Positions 8,539-18,439 are shown, numbered from the stretch's first letter. The stretch: 64,000 bases of DNA from Bartonella grahamii subsp. shimonis (GCF_036327415.1 NZ_CP123961.1:186001-250000); one strand, 5' to 3'. The notes: generated by a model not told the origin, from the letters alone. Numbers and translations are program-made.

Positions 8539-10125
8539 ATGATCATGGATAGCAAGATTGTTCAACAGAATGAGATTCTTCAGGATGATATTCTCATTGA
8601 AAAACACGGAAGGGGTAAATTTGAAGGTTTTCGTTTTTATGCGAACAAAAACAGTACCGATCAAACAGCTGAGAAGCAAATCTTACCAGAGAATGAAAAT
8701 TTGATTCTTGCTTTTTCCAAACGCGCAACACGTTTTTGTGCTTGTGCAAACAGCGATTTCACCCTCAGTTCTGATGGTATTGTGCGCTGGATTGGTCAAC
8801 CTGTGGGACAACTTGTTGCGACAGAAGATTTTTTCAAACCAAAACTAATTGTTCTAGCAGATTCACAACTCACCGGAGCATCCCGTGATAACGTCGTGAA
8901 ACGATTAGAGCGCTTTGTAACTTTTAATTTTGAAACGACTTTAAAACCCCTGTTTGATTTGCGCAATGCTGATAATTTAACAGATTCAAGCAACGGTCTT
9001 GCCTTACAACTTTTTAACTCTTTAGGAGTTTTACCACGCCGCGCAGTCTTAGACATTGTCAAAAACCTTGCGCAAGAATCACGTGCCGTGCTTCGGCGTC
9101 TAGGTGTACGTTTTGGCGCTTTCCATATCTATGTTGCCGGAATGCTTAAACCTGCTCCAGTTCAAGCCATTACTCTCCTGTGGAATCTTCAAAATGCGGG
9201 ACAAGACCAAACGGGTTTGGGTGAAATTTTTGCAGCATTATCTGCTGGTCGAACCTCTTTGATTGTTGACCCTACTTATAACCGCCAATTTTATCAATTA
9301 GCCGGTTATCGAATCTTAGGGCAACGTGCCGTAAGGATTGATATTTTAGAACGTCTTGCCAATCTCATCCGCCCCGCCCTTCATTGGAAACAAGGAAGTT
9401 ATCCCAAACCCGATGGCGCCTATGATGGCAAAAGTTTTTTTGTGACCCCAGCCATGATGTCTATTCTTGGAGCCAATGGAAACGATATGCAAGAAATCCT
9501 CAAAGGGCTTGGTTATCAATCGTACAGCATAAGCAATACTGTTTTTGAACAAAATCTCCTTGCACACCAAACCTCTTCCCCTATCAATAGGACAATGCAA
9601 GATGTTCCTGCGGCAGAATGCGTTGGCAGTCAATGGCAAACAATAAGTGCTTCAGAAACAACACAAGAAGAAAAAAACACCTCATCCCAAAACACTTTAT
9701 CCTCTGGTATTGGAAAACATCCTGATAAAACCAATCGTTTACCAGCAGCTGAACTTGTTGGAAATTTTGCCAAATTCTCTCTCCCTACAGAAGAAGATAA
9801 AGTTGTTTTATTATGGCATTATAGGCATCAATTTCACCACCACACACAAAAAAAACGTGATAAATTTGGAAATAAGTGGCAAAATAAGCCGAAGAGCGCT
9901 GTAAAAAAAGAGGAAAACACGAATGGAAGTTCTCCTCAAGAAGTGCCGTCACAAACAAAACGCTCTCATAAATTCCACAAAACCCAGAGCAAGCGTGCAA
10001 ATTATAAGCCTTTTCAAAAAGAAAAGCGCCTTAATCCTGATTCACCTTTTGCGAAACTAGCTGTACTACGCGATCAACTCACCAATCATAAAAACACGCA
10101 CACACTTTCCTCTAAAGAGAATTAA
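8539..10125 (+). CDS. C-terminal half of a Suv3/MgpS-like helicase (N-terminal motor missing)
   Basis: A 528-residue frame matching, from my memory of the family, the second half of the ~1000-residue rhizobial Suv3-like helicase. It starts near KFEGFRFYA and includes FKPKLIVLADSQLTGASRDN, LKPLFDLRNADNLT, LRRLGVRFGAFHIYV, MLKPAPVQAITLLWNLQ, QLAGYRILGQRAVRIDILER and LANLIRPALHWK. The tail is Lys/His-rich and low in complexity. No Walker A or DExH motif is present, so it cannot be a helicase by itself. The long uninterrupted frame suggests it is still used. In relatives the order is helicase, S4-domain RNA-binding protein, fdxA, carD; the S4 gene is absent here. Start ATG 8539 or 8545; the ribosome-binding site is weak. 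Confidence 0.75.
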   Translation: MIMDSKIVQQNEILQDDILIEKHGRGKFEGFRFYANKNSTDQTAEKQILPENENLILAFSKRATRFCACANSDFTLSSDGIVRWIGQPVGQLVATEDFFKPKLIVLADSQLTGASRDNVVKRLERFVTFNFETTLKPLFDLRNADNLTDSSNGLALQLFNSLGVLPRRAVLDIVKNLAQESRAVLRRLGVRFGAFHIYVAGMLKPAPVQAITLLWNLQNAGQDQTGLGEIFAALSAGRTSLIVDPTYNRQFYQLAGYRILGQRAVRIDILERLANLIRPALHWKQGSYPKPDGAYDGKSFFVTPAMMSILGANGNDMQEILKGLGYQSYSISNTVFEQNLLAHQTSSPINRTMQDVPAAECVGSQWQTISASETTQEEKNTSSQNTLSSGIGKHPDKTNRLPAAELVGNFAKFSLPTEEDKVVLLWHYRHQFHHHTQKKRDKFGNKWQNKPKSAVKKEENTNGSSPQEVPSQTKRSHKFHKTQSKRANYKPFQKEKRLNPDSPFAKLAVLRDQLTNHKNTHTLSSKEN

Positions 10126-10146
10126 AGTAATAAATGGAGTTTGATC

Positions 10147-10488
10147 TTGACCCACGTAGTAACCGACAACTGCATTCACTGCAAATATACGGATTGCGTT
10201 GAAGTTTGTCCTGTTGATTGTTTTTATGAAGGAGAAAACATGCTTGTTATTCACCCCGATGAATGCATCGATTGTGGTGTTTGTGTGCCAGAATGTCCGG
10301 CAGAAGCGATTGTACCTGATACAGAACCAGGATTAGAAAAGTGGTTAGAACTTAATCTTCATTATGCAAACAAATGGCCTAATCTAACCACCCAAAAAGA
10401 TCCTCTTCCTCAAGCAAAAGAAATGGATGGCGTTCCAAATAAATTAGAAAAGTATTTTTCAGAAAATCCAGGAAGCAGCGAAGAGTAA
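10147..10488 (+). CDS. fdxA: Seven-iron ferredoxin FdxA
   Basis: A small soluble electron carrier with one 3Fe-4S and one 4Fe-4S cluster. The cluster ligands are plain: [19 protein letters not shown] near the N-terminus and [13 protein letters not shown] around residue 40. Length (113 residues) and the acidic tail fit FdxA of alphaproteobacteria. The start is TTG at 10147, reading [12 protein letters not shown] as in relatives. GGAG at 10136-10139 lies seven bases before it, while the earlier TTG at 10141 is too close. The gene follows the helicase remnant by 21 bp and precedes carD by 302 bp. That spacer shows no gene but probably carries the carD promoter. Confidence 0.92.
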   Translation: MTHVVTDNCIHCKYTDCVEVCPVDCFYEGENMLVIHPDECIDCGVCVPECPAEAIVPDTEPGLEKWLELNLHYANKWPNLTTQKDPLPQAKEMDGVPNKLEKYFSENPGSSEE

Positions 10489-10790
10489 TGATACAGTGTA
10501 TCTCCTCTTCCTTCAACAATTGAAAGACTTCTCTTGTAAAAATAAAAAAATCCTTAAGCGAAATGATTGATTCTTTGGAAGTTTGATGTTAATGTTATTT
10601 TAGCATGATCATCTTTCTAAGTATTTTCTTTGCTTTTTATAGTAAAGCGATGTATTTTTTTGGATTTAAAAGTACTCGACTTTTATGCTCACTTAATTGG
10701 TACAATATACTTGGTTAAAGAAAACTCAACCCTCAGGTTTATAACCTGTTTTCCGATACATTTGTTGATCATAAGGGAGTAAACTAAAAT

Positions 10791-11375
10791 ATGGCATCCC
10801 AACATGGAACGTCCTCCAAGACTAAAGAATTTGCAACCTCTGAATATATCGTCTACCCTACGCATGGAGTAGGGCAAATTATAGCGATTGAAGATCAAGA
10901 AGTTGCAGGACATAAATTAAAACTTTTTGTCATTCATTTCGCGAAAGATAAGATGGATGTCAAAGTCCCCATTGCAAAAGCCCTTTCCGTTGGAATGCGT
11001 AAATTATCTGCTAGTGATTCTGTTGAACGCGCCTTAAAAGTTTTACGTGGAAAAGCACGCGTTAAACGAACCATGTGGTCACGTCGTGCACAAGAATATG
11101 ATGCTAAAATCAACTCAGGAGATCTTATTTGTATCGCCGAAGTGGTCCGTGATCTTTTCCGCTCTAATCTACAGCCTGAACAATCTTACTCTGAGCGCCA
11201 ACTTTATACAGCTGCTCTTGAAAGAATGGCCCGTGAAATTGCGGTTATTAATAGTTTTTCTGAAACAGAAGCTATCAATCTCATAGAGATGCATCTCTCC
11301 AATAAGCCGAAACGCGAATTTAAAACTGAGAGAGAAGAAACAGATGAAAACAGTAAAGCTGTCTACGCTGCATAA
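10791..11375 (+). CDS. carD: CarD/CdnL-family RNA polymerase-binding regulator
   Basis: A 194-residue transcription regulator that contacts the RNA polymerase beta subunit and stabilises open complexes at promoters such as those of rRNA. The N-terminal CarD_CdnL/TRCF domain is visible (EYIVYPTHGVGQIIAIEDQE, then KMDVKVPIAKA). A helical domain follows (VLRGKARVKRTMWSRRAQEY; YTAALERMAREIAVI). The ribosome-binding site AAGGGAG lies upstream. A good intrinsic terminator follows at 11408-11440, so transcription ends here. Confidence 0.93.
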   Translation: MASQHGTSSKTKEFATSEYIVYPTHGVGQIIAIEDQEVAGHKLKLFVIHFAKDKMDVKVPIAKALSVGMRKLSASDSVERALKVLRGKARVKRTMWSRRAQEYDAKINSGDLICIAEVVRDLFRSNLQPEQSYSERQLYTAALERMAREIAVINSFSETEAINLIEMHLSNKPKREFKTEREETDENSKAVYAA

Positions 11376-11407
11376 TACACTCTTTCATCATAACGAGATA
11401 TTTTGAT

Positions 11408-11440
11408 AAAACCAGCTTTTTGCTGGTTTTATTTTTTTAA
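11408..11440 (+). terminator. Intrinsic terminator of carD
   Basis: A perfect stem AAACCAGC/GCTGGTTT with loop TTTTT is followed by TATTTTTTT. It sits about 35 bp after the carD stop. Confidence 0.9.
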
Positions 11441-11546
11441 CATCCTCTCTGCCCTTAAGGACAAAGTTTCTTAACCAGCACCAATCTATAAACAATCTAA
11501 CTTTTCGATAAATTCCTCCTCCTCATTTGCTTGCTTCATAGATAAC

Positions 11547-11790
11547 AAATTGATTAATCATCATAATCTAGCGTTATTCATATTAAATTAGAATCTTGAA
11601 TATCGTAAGATTTCTCATTTCAAATTTCTCTCATGTTGAATTAATCAAAATCTCTTGCTTTTCGGTCACAAGCGGGGCTGATCTGTGGGTAAAAACTGTA
11701 CAAAAAGAGCTAGAACCGTCTCAAGTACTAAAGGATATACCAACATTGGAATCTAGCAAGATGTGTAAGAAGCGGGCTTTCTCTTTTATT
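11547..11790 (+). repeat. Dispersed intergenic repeat, copy 3
   Basis: A clear family copy: GTTATTCATATTAAATTAGA, ATATCGTAAGATTTCTCATT, TCACAAGCGGGGCTGAT and GTCTCAAGTACTAAAGG occur in the usual order. Satellite modules follow downstream (about 11860-12030; ATTCTATTTTGCATGAAAAG). It faces copy 4 across about 0.8 kb, making a convergent pair. The 11441-13233 stretch contains no gene that I can support. Confidence 0.75.
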
Positions 11791-12599
11791 AAGCGTAAAG
11801 ATCATAGTGCCATTTATAACACTACACCGAAACTTTACCGTTCTACAAAACCATTATAACATTCAAGTTGTCATAAAATGGATGCAGTAAATATTGAGAA
11901 ATATTTCTTTAAAAAAACACATGACGATACAACATAAGCATATTTTGTCTTGGGCATTCTATTTTGCATGAAAAGTGCTCCCCCATTAAATGAACAAGAA
12001 AAAAGCATAAAATAAACCATCATCTCCATTCTGTAAAAGACATTCCAAATACTTTTGAAAACTGTAAGGCTAACTTAAAAAATAACAATAAAAATGAACG
12101 TCGGCATTACCTCTTGCAACTTCATACTTTTCCAAAATGAGGCTATATTCTCATTTCAGAGATTACGAGATATACGCAATATTCTTACTCCAATCGGATA
12201 CACAAAATCTAGAACGATTCATAGATCTCTAAAAGTCTCAATCTCTGTTTTAAACAGATCTATGAAGATTGGATATTGATGAACAGATAACAAAAAAAAT
12301 CACAAACTTCGTTAAGCGACACCATAAAACCATTCATAAACCAGCCATAAACTGGAAAGTCATACTGACTTTGATAAAATACTTTGCCCAACCCCATACG
12401 TAACACATCTAGTTTTACGTTTACTTATTTTTACAAGCTGTTCATAACAAATCCCTTATATTCATAAAGATAAGAAAAATATATGAACAATTCTTAGTTC
12501 AAAAATATGAAAAGAAAGTGTGATGTTCATAAAAAAATCTCATATGCCTTTATCATCACAAGCATTAAAGATTATTGAATATGTACACCTTCTGTTTTG

Positions 12600-12870
12600 T
12601 AACGATTTTCTCTTTTCTGCTCATAAGAAAGTACGCTGGCATCATCATACACTTACCCCCAATGTTGCAACAATCCTTACATTTGAACGTATTCATTATA
12701 GACATTTTTCCTTTCTTATAGAGTTTTTACCCACATGCCAACCCCACTTGTGACTGACAAGCAAGTGATTATCATTGATTCAACATGAGAGAAATTTAAA
12801 ATGAGAAAATCCTACGATAGACCTTTCATTCAAGACGCAAAACAACAAATGATCTTTATAAATCAATATG
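12600..12870 (-). repeat. Dispersed intergenic repeat, copy 4 (inverted)
   Basis: An opposite-orientation copy. On the forward strand it reads CCCCCAATGTTGCAACA, then GTTTTTACCCACATGCC, TTGTGACTGACAAGCAAGTG, ATTGATTCAACATGAGAGAA, AAAATGAGAAAATCCTACGA and finally the reversed head CTTTATAAATCAATATG. Together with copy 3 it forms an inverted pair with the family head at both outer ends. Confidence 0.75.
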
Positions 12871-13233
12871 ATGTAGATCTCTATTTTTATCGAAAATCAT
12901 ATGTCACAATATAAGCCTATAGACAAACTATCGCCTTAAATATTCTCATAAAAAACACCGGTATGCTTAAAGCCTTACATGGGTTAACCACCTTAAACGA
13001 CGATATTTTACGGTCTAATAGGATTCCCTCTACAGTCAATAAAAATTAAGTGTGATACAAAATGATTCCATTACTGACCTAACTTATATCAATACCCCAG
13101 CTCTTAACGAAGTTACCATAAAAGACACTGACACAAGTATCCTTTATAGCCTCTCAAGAAAACAAGAAAATCATCCCCCACAATAGAATCATTTTTCTAC
13201 GACAAAACCTTATCCCACACATATTCTCAAGAA

Positions 13234-14236
13234 AAAGCGAAAATGCACGCCCCAAACGTGCATTCACGAGTGAATCAAAGGAAGCTTACTACTGGAAAAG
13301 AGATAAAACGCTAAAGTTTTAACCACTAACACGGAACGCCCGCGATATATTCCCTTTCCCACATCAATAGAGGATGACACAAGAGCACCTCAACCACATT
13401 CACTTCAACACCCACATTAAAGCGAAAATGCACGCCCCAAACGTGCATTCACGAGTGAATCAAAGGAGGCTTACTACTGGAAAAGAAATAAAACGCTAAA
13501 GTTTTAACCACTAACACGGAACGCCCACGATACATTCCCGTTTTCAAATCAATAGAGGATGACACAAGGGCACTTCAACCACATTCACTTCAACACCCAC
13601 ATTAAAGCGAAAATGCACGCCCCAAACGTGCATTCACTCATGAATCAAAGGAAGCTTATTACTGGAAAAGAAATAAAACGCTAAAGTTTTAACCACTAAC
13701 ACGGAACGCCCACGATACATTCCCGTTTTCAAATCAATAGAGGATGACACAAGGGCACTTCAACCACATTCACTTCAACACCCACATTAAAGCGAAAATG
13801 CACGCCACAAACATGCATTCACTCATGAATCAAAGGAAGCTTATTACTGGAAAAGAAATAAAACGCTAAAGTTTTAACCACTAACACGGAACGCCCACGA
13901 TACATTCCCGTTTTCAAATCAATAGAGGATGACACAAGGGCACTTCAACCACATTCACTTCAACACCCACATTAAAGCGAAAATGCACGCCACAAACATG
14001 CATTCACTCATGAATCAAAGGAAGCTTATTACTGGAAAAGAAATAAAACGCTAAAGTTTTAACCACTAACACGGAACGCCCACGATACATTCCCGTTTTC
14101 AAATCAATAGAGGATGACACAAGGGCACTTCAACCACATTCACTTCAACACCCACATTAAAGCGAAAATGCACGCCACAAACGTGCATTCACGAGTGAAT
14201 CAAAGGAAGCTTATTACTGGAAAAGAGATAAAACGC
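13234..14236. repeat. Tandem array of 185-bp units derived from the rpmF 3' end and terminator
   Basis: Units begin at 13234, 13419, 13604, 13789, 13974 and 14159, each exactly 185 bp apart. The sixth runs into rpmF itself and is the parent. Each unit holds the rpmF terminator hairpin pair, a spacer, and a block matching the last ~60 bp of rpmF coding sequence (forward strand AACCACTAACACGGAACGCC to TTTTCAAATCAAT). A 3' segment (AGAGGATGACACAAGGGCAC to CACCCACATT) not found in rpmF closes the unit. Unit 1 is the most diverged. Units 3-5 carry linked variants in the hairpins (CATGCATT, ACTCATGAAT). No long ORF spans the array. Confidence 0.95.
14165..14200 (-). terminator. rpmF terminator with an adjacent palindrome
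   Basis: Stem AATGCACG (14167-14174) pairs with CGTGCATT (14182-14189) across a 7-base loop. Read on the reverse strand it is followed by a T-rich tail (TTTTCGCTTT). The adjoining ATTCAC-GA-GTGAAT (14187-14200) is a second small palindrome sharing three bases with the first. Both are copied in every unit of the tandem array. Confidence 0.8.
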
Positions 14237-14416
14237 TCAGTCTTTAACCACTAACACGGAACGCCCACGATACATTCCCGTTTTCAAATCAATGTGATGA
14301 GGACGACGTAATTCACCAGAATTTTTATCTTCGATATAAGTCGGCGCCTTCAGAGCATCAGCCGAGCGGCGCATGCCCCTCTTCGCTGGAGAGGTTTTTC
14401 GTTTAGGTACAGCCAT
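14237..14416 (-). CDS. rpmF: 50S ribosomal protein L32
   Basis: The 59-residue L32 of the large ribosomal subunit. It starts [20 protein letters not shown] and ends [14 protein letters not shown], as in other alphaproteobacteria. ATG 14416 is the start; a TTG further upstream would add seven residues not found in the family. The stop is TGA at 14237-14239. The 3' end has been copied five times downstream in the 185-bp tandem array. It is divergent from ispA, the neighbour it commonly has in Rhizobiales. Confidence 0.96.
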
Positions 14417-14841
14417 AAAAAGACACTCCAAATCCATTAAAACAGAAAAAGCAATGTCAAAAATGACAATGCTTCATTTAAAAACACCATAAAATTTGAG
14501 GATATTATACACTGATAAAAAAGAAGAGGCAATGTCAAAATGATCCTCTTCTTACCAAAAATGACCTTCTTTTTATCAAAAATGGTATCACAATGATCAA
14601 ATGAATATCAAAAATACCGAAAAATTTGAAAATTTTATACACCAATGAAAGCATGTTTATAAGACCTTCATTCAATTTTTATTTGGCTTAAAAAGGGATT
14701 TACGCATACAGTAGAGATACAAATAAAAAGAGAAATTGATTTTTAATAAAAAACGACATCAATTTATGAAAACAAGAAAAAGCAACAACCTTTCTTTTTA
14801 AACTTCGTAATTTTATTTTTGTAAAAATAAAGGAAGCAAGA
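14417..14841. other. Divergent rpmF/ispA intergenic region
   Basis: No gene is present. It holds the candidate rpmF promoter, a diverged duplicate of that block, and the upstream region of the polyprenyl synthase gene (ribosome-binding site AAGGAAG just before 14842). Confidence 0.6.
14504..14532 (-). promoter_or_regulatory. Candidate sigma-70-type promoter of rpmF
   Basis: Read on the reverse strand, TTGCCT (14527-14532) and TATAAT (14504-14509) are separated by 17 bp, about 90 bp upstream of the rpmF start. The surrounding block (AAAATTTGAGGATATTATAC) has a diverged second copy at about 14620-14645 (AAAATTTGAAAATTTTATAC), so the promoter region also looks duplicated. Confidence 0.55.
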
Positions 14842-15744
14842 ATGCACGAATTTACCACCCTTCTTGCAAAACATGGACGCACCGTTGAAAAGCGGCTCGA
14901 TGCCCTGTTAAGTGATCAAATTCAAAATGGTGAAATTTCACGCCCTAAAAACTTAATCAAAGCCATGCGCTATGGTGTACTGAATGGTGGAAAACGTCTG
15001 CGTCCTTTTCTTGTGATTCAAAGTGCTGCGCTTTTTGATATCCCTGTAGAACACTCTCTTGATGTTGCATGTGCCTTAGAATGTATCCATTGTTATTCGC
15101 TCATTCATGATGATCTTCCCGCTATGGATAACGATATACTCCGGCGTGGAAAACCCACCGTCCATATAGCATTTGATGAAGCAACAGCAATTCTAGCAGG
15201 CAATGCCCTCTTAACATTTGCCTTTGAAATCATTGCCCATAAAGCCAGTACTCTATCGACAGACATTAAAATCAAACTGATCACGTCTCTTGCGCAATCG
15301 GCAGGACTTGGCGGTATGTTAGGTGGACAAATGCTGGACCTTGAAGCTGAAAAAAGACCGCAAGAAAGTACTGACATCATCACTCTACAACACATGAAAA
15401 CAGCAGCCCTGATAAGCTTTGCTTGCCAAGCAGGCGCCATCATTGGCAATGCATCTAAAGAATTAACTGAAAAGCTTACTGATTTTGGTACCTATCTTGG
15501 TTTAGCCTTTCAATTAACCGATGACCTTCTTGATGTCACCGCCAACACGCAAACCCTAGGAAAAACTGCTGGGAAAGATGAAACGGCACAAAAAGCAACT
15601 TTTATTCATCTTTATGGCATTGAAGAAACCCAAAAAAAGCGAGATACACTCATCAGTAAAGCAGAAGCATTCTTACATCCTTTTGGCGCTAAAGCACTCC
15701 CCCTCCAACAAGCAGCACACTTTAGTGCAATACGCAAAAATTAA
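14842..15744 (+). CDS. ispA: Farnesyl/geranylgeranyl-type polyprenyl diphosphate synthase
   Basis: A 300-residue trans-prenyltransferase that condenses isopentenyl diphosphate with allylic diphosphates to make farnesyl-type precursors for quinones and undecaprenyl carriers. Family motifs are in order: GGKRLRPFLV near residue 50, first Asp-rich motif DDLPAMDND near residue 91, GLGGMLGGQMLDL, and second Asp-rich motif QLTDDLLD near residue 228. Length and motif spacing fit IspA. Chain length of the product cannot be decided by eye. A good ribosome-binding site (AAGGAAG) precedes ATG 14842. It supplies the same pathway as ispG at 23608-24843, but the two are far apart. Confidence 0.9.
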   Translation: MHEFTTLLAKHGRTVEKRLDALLSDQIQNGEISRPKNLIKAMRYGVLNGGKRLRPFLVIQSAALFDIPVEHSLDVACALECIHCYSLIHDDLPAMDNDILRRGKPTVHIAFDEATAILAGNALLTFAFEIIAHKASTLSTDIKIKLITSLAQSAGLGGMLGGQMLDLEAEKRPQESTDIITLQHMKTAALISFACQAGAIIGNASKELTEKLTDFGTYLGLAFQLTDDLLDVTANTQTLGKTAGKDETAQKATFIHLYGIEETQKKRDTLISKAEAFLHPFGAKALPLQQAAHFSAIRKN

Positions 15745-16714
15745 ACTTCATCCGCCCTATTGCACATAGTATACACCATCATCTTTGTTAAATGCATAAT
15801 AGACTTTTTAAAGAAATGTTACCATTAATCTCCATTATAGTCCTTATCATGAAATAGGTGCGACAAATCTTGAGAGAAATTTTATTAAAACAAACGCGTG
15901 AATTTATAACCCAAGTGCATTCTGGGTATCCTATTTTACATGAAAAATGCCTTCCATTAAAGAATGAGAAATAACATGTGAAACAATGCGTAATCACCAT
16001 GCTTTAAAAGATATTACCGTTGATGCTTTAAAGCAGAATAAAAAACGACCGGAAAGAGGAAAACTCGTTTTCTCCTTCATTGTCTTTAATCTTCTAACAA
16101 TAAGGCAAAAAATAAACAGAATAAGTATAAAACAAAGCATTTTATAAACCTGCAAAAAACAATAAAAGAAGTACAATGCCCCCAGTAAATGCACTCAAGT
16201 AGAGAGTCGTAATTTTTATGCCTTTCCATGCTATCTTGTTGTAGAAGATCAAATATGATTATATTCTGTAAATTCACTCGTGTATTGCTTGCTCTCTAAA
16301 AACACTTTTACAAAAGTGCTCGTTGTTTAATTCAAGCATCATTTTTTGAAGCCCATCTTTAAAATATCAGAAAAAATGAACATAATGGCTATTTTGATTT
16401 TTATACCCCCCTCAAAGAACAAAGTTTTTTAACCCAATCTACTCTGTAAACAGTCTAGATTCTTAACCGAGTAGGTTTCTCTAGCTTTCCACGCATGTGA
16501 TTCACTTAAACTAAAGACTCGATAAATAAGACTTAAGAATATTCACCATGCACTTTTTAAAATACTTAATGTATCAAACAGGCTATCTTCACCATTCCTC
16601 AAATGACAGTGTGTTACGGCATAACAGGATAAATAAAGTCATCAATTTCAATAGAACGAAAGACCAAAGCAGTATTATTACCGATCTCTCTTTTCTTTGC
16701 AAGAAAGCTACAAA
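15745..16714. other. Intergenic stretch with repeat satellite module
   Basis: No gene is supported. At about 15905-15990 lies the satellite module seen downstream of other repeat copies (GGTATCCTATTTTACATGAA, then ATGCCTTCCATTAAAGAA). The rest is AT-rich sequence without clear structure. Confidence 0.5.
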
Positions 16715-16950
16715 TAATTTATCTATAATGATAATTAGCGTTATACATATTGAATTAAAACTCTGAATACCGTAAGATTCTTTCTTTCAATCTGTGTATG
16801 TTGAATCAATCAAAATCATTTGCTTTCACCTCACAAACGGGGAAAGCCGCATGGGGAAAAACATCAAAGAAAGGCTAAAAATATCTCTTTCTCAAGAGCC
16901 AAGGGCTGTAGCAATATTGGAGGCTAGCAAAGTAATAGCGTCGGCGTGCC
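16715..16950 (+). repeat. Dispersed intergenic repeat, copy 5
   Basis: The landmarks are ATAATGATAATTAGCGTTAT, ACATATTGAATTAAAACTC, GTTGAATCAATCAAAATCAT, TCACAAACGGGGAAAG and AAGAGCCAAGGGCTGTAGCA. It faces copy 6 (about 18440-18665) across a block of relic membrane/lipoprotein genes. Confidence 0.75.
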
Positions 16951-17158
16951 TCTTCAAAAGTAGAAACATTTTTACAAAAGTGTATAATAACTTCAATTTA
17001 ATAATAATCACGATCACTATACAACTTTAATTCGTCACATTCTTTATCTCGTTTATTCAATTCATTGCATAAAAAGAGAATTGATAAGATTAAACAGAGA
17101 ATGATCATTGCAACAGAAAGATAAAAAAGTCCTTATTATTATATATAATAGTGCAATT

Positions 17159-17347
17159 TCATTTATGATAAGTAGTTTTTTCAAGCCAAGTGCAAATTTC
17201 CTCCTTCAAGTGAAATTTTCTTATTAAGATGAAGAGCATCATTGTAAGTGAACCTATGCCTATTGCCAAAGCTGGAAAATATGTCCATCTTTTGAAGCCA
17301 TAATAAAAAAATATGCAACATGAATAATAAAATATCGCGATTATCAA
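17159..17347 (-). CDS. Hypothetical small membrane protein
   Basis: A 62-residue frame with two hydrophobic stretches (IFYYSCCIFFYYG and YFPALAIGIGSLTMMLFILI) and a charged C-terminal tail. I recognise no family. It lies on the same strand as two other poorly preserved reading frames (17510-18300) and may be the tail of the same relic operon. Start and reality are uncertain; no clear ribosome-binding site was seen. Confidence 0.3.
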   Translation of the reverse strand: MIIAIFYYSCCIFFYYGFKRWTYFPALAIGIGSLTMMLFILIRKFHLKEEICTWLEKTTYHK

Positions 17348-17509
17348 TAGAGTATCATAACCGTTTAATATCTTTCAAAAGAATTTTGCCCATTACCCAT
17401 TTAATGTCATTTGTAAATTCTTCTTGGTTTCATCATGTCATATATCGTCTTGAGCTCTATGAAAAAACACGCTATTTGTTCAGTTTTTTCATTATGAACC
17501 AGCGCTTAT

Positions 17510-18007
17510 ACTAGACACAAGGTCAATAATTTGTGTTGTTGAGCTAATACCATTTCCACTTGAAGAATTAAGAAATTTTTTTGCATAATCAATTATGGGA
17601 TCCATAGAGTTCACAGACATATTATATGCCCAAATAAAATTGTTTTTTCTCCAATTATAGTCATAACGCAACTTCTTATAATATTAGATAACATTGCCCA
17701 TGACATCTCCTCATTATAATCGCCGCGCAATAAATTAACAAAGCATCCACATAAAACAATAAGTATATGAGATGCTATATAATATCAAATTTTGGGCCAT
17801 ATTCTGATAATCACGGCTATATACGAAGTTTCTTGCTTGCTCTTGTTTTTGAAAATGTTCTAAAGTCTCGTATTTTTCATTTATGTATTCTTCGTAAAGT
17901 TTATTGTCCTGCTCTAGACTATCCACACGAGCACATCTCAGCAATACCAATACAGAAAAAAGAGTTATAAATGTTACAACATGCCTTACGGATAACAATT
18001 TAACCAC
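17510..18007 (-). pseudogene. Frameshifted membrane-anchored protein, unknown
   Basis: The first 73 residues read in one frame: a hydrophobic N-terminus (VVTFITLFSVLVLLRCARVD) and a charged helical part (LYEEYINEKYETLEHFQKQ). Near 17780 the frame ends in a hydrophobic tail, but another frame continues plausibly (ILIVLCGCFVNLLRGDYNEE). After a further shift near 17635 the text becomes hydrophilic (MDPIIDYAKKFLNSSSG) until a stop near 17511. This looks like one decayed gene of about 160 codons. I do not recognise the family. It starts at a GTG nine bases after the stop of the upstream frame, which suggests an operon. Confidence 0.4.
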
Positions 18008-18015
18008 TTTACTTT

Positions 18016-18300
18016 TTAATAACCATAATTTGTATAGCTCGACAGATTTCCATCAAATATATCAATATGTGTTGTTTTCTTGTAGCTTACTTGTAGCAAA
18101 TTGTACTCAACAATATTGCTGTATTTGATTTTATTCCCTCTCAAAGAAGGGGGGAGCCATTCAAAGTTTCCATAAATAAGTTTATTATCTGGATCAGAAT
18201 ATTTTATGACATAAGAAAATACAGAGCTAACGCCACAACCAAAGAGAAAATACTCAAAAATGGGAATGGAAAATGTCGTTATCTTAACAAGATGGTTCAT
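18016..18300 (-). CDS. Hypothetical lipoprotein-like protein
   Basis: A 94-residue frame with a hydrophobic N-terminus ending in EYFLFGCGVSS, which could be a lipobox, then a polar domain (DPDNKLIYGNFEWLPPSLRG, KTTHIDIFDGNLSSYTNYGY). No family is recognised. It is the first of three leftward frames enclosed by inverted repeat copies 5 and 6. I cannot exclude that it is itself a fragment. No convincing Shine-Dalgarno precedes ATG 18300. Confidence 0.35.
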   Translation of the reverse strand: MNHLVKITTFSIPIFEYFLFGCGVSSVFSYVIKYSDPDNKLIYGNFEWLPPSLRGNKIKYSNIVEYNLLQVSYKKTTHIDIFDGNLSSYTNYGY

Positions 18301-18439
18301 ACTTTAAAGAAACAGGAATAAAACGCGTTAGATATACCAACAATAAAATAGGTCATGAGAAAAGCCTATTTGAACAGGCTATAAATTGTCCGACTGCTTA
18401 AATTAGCTCTAATGAGATAAAGTATTACCAGCAAGTAAC

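Noticed and set aside
13234..14236. Possible CRISPR array
   Set aside because: The 185-bp units are repeated end to end with no unique spacers and contain rpmF coding sequence.
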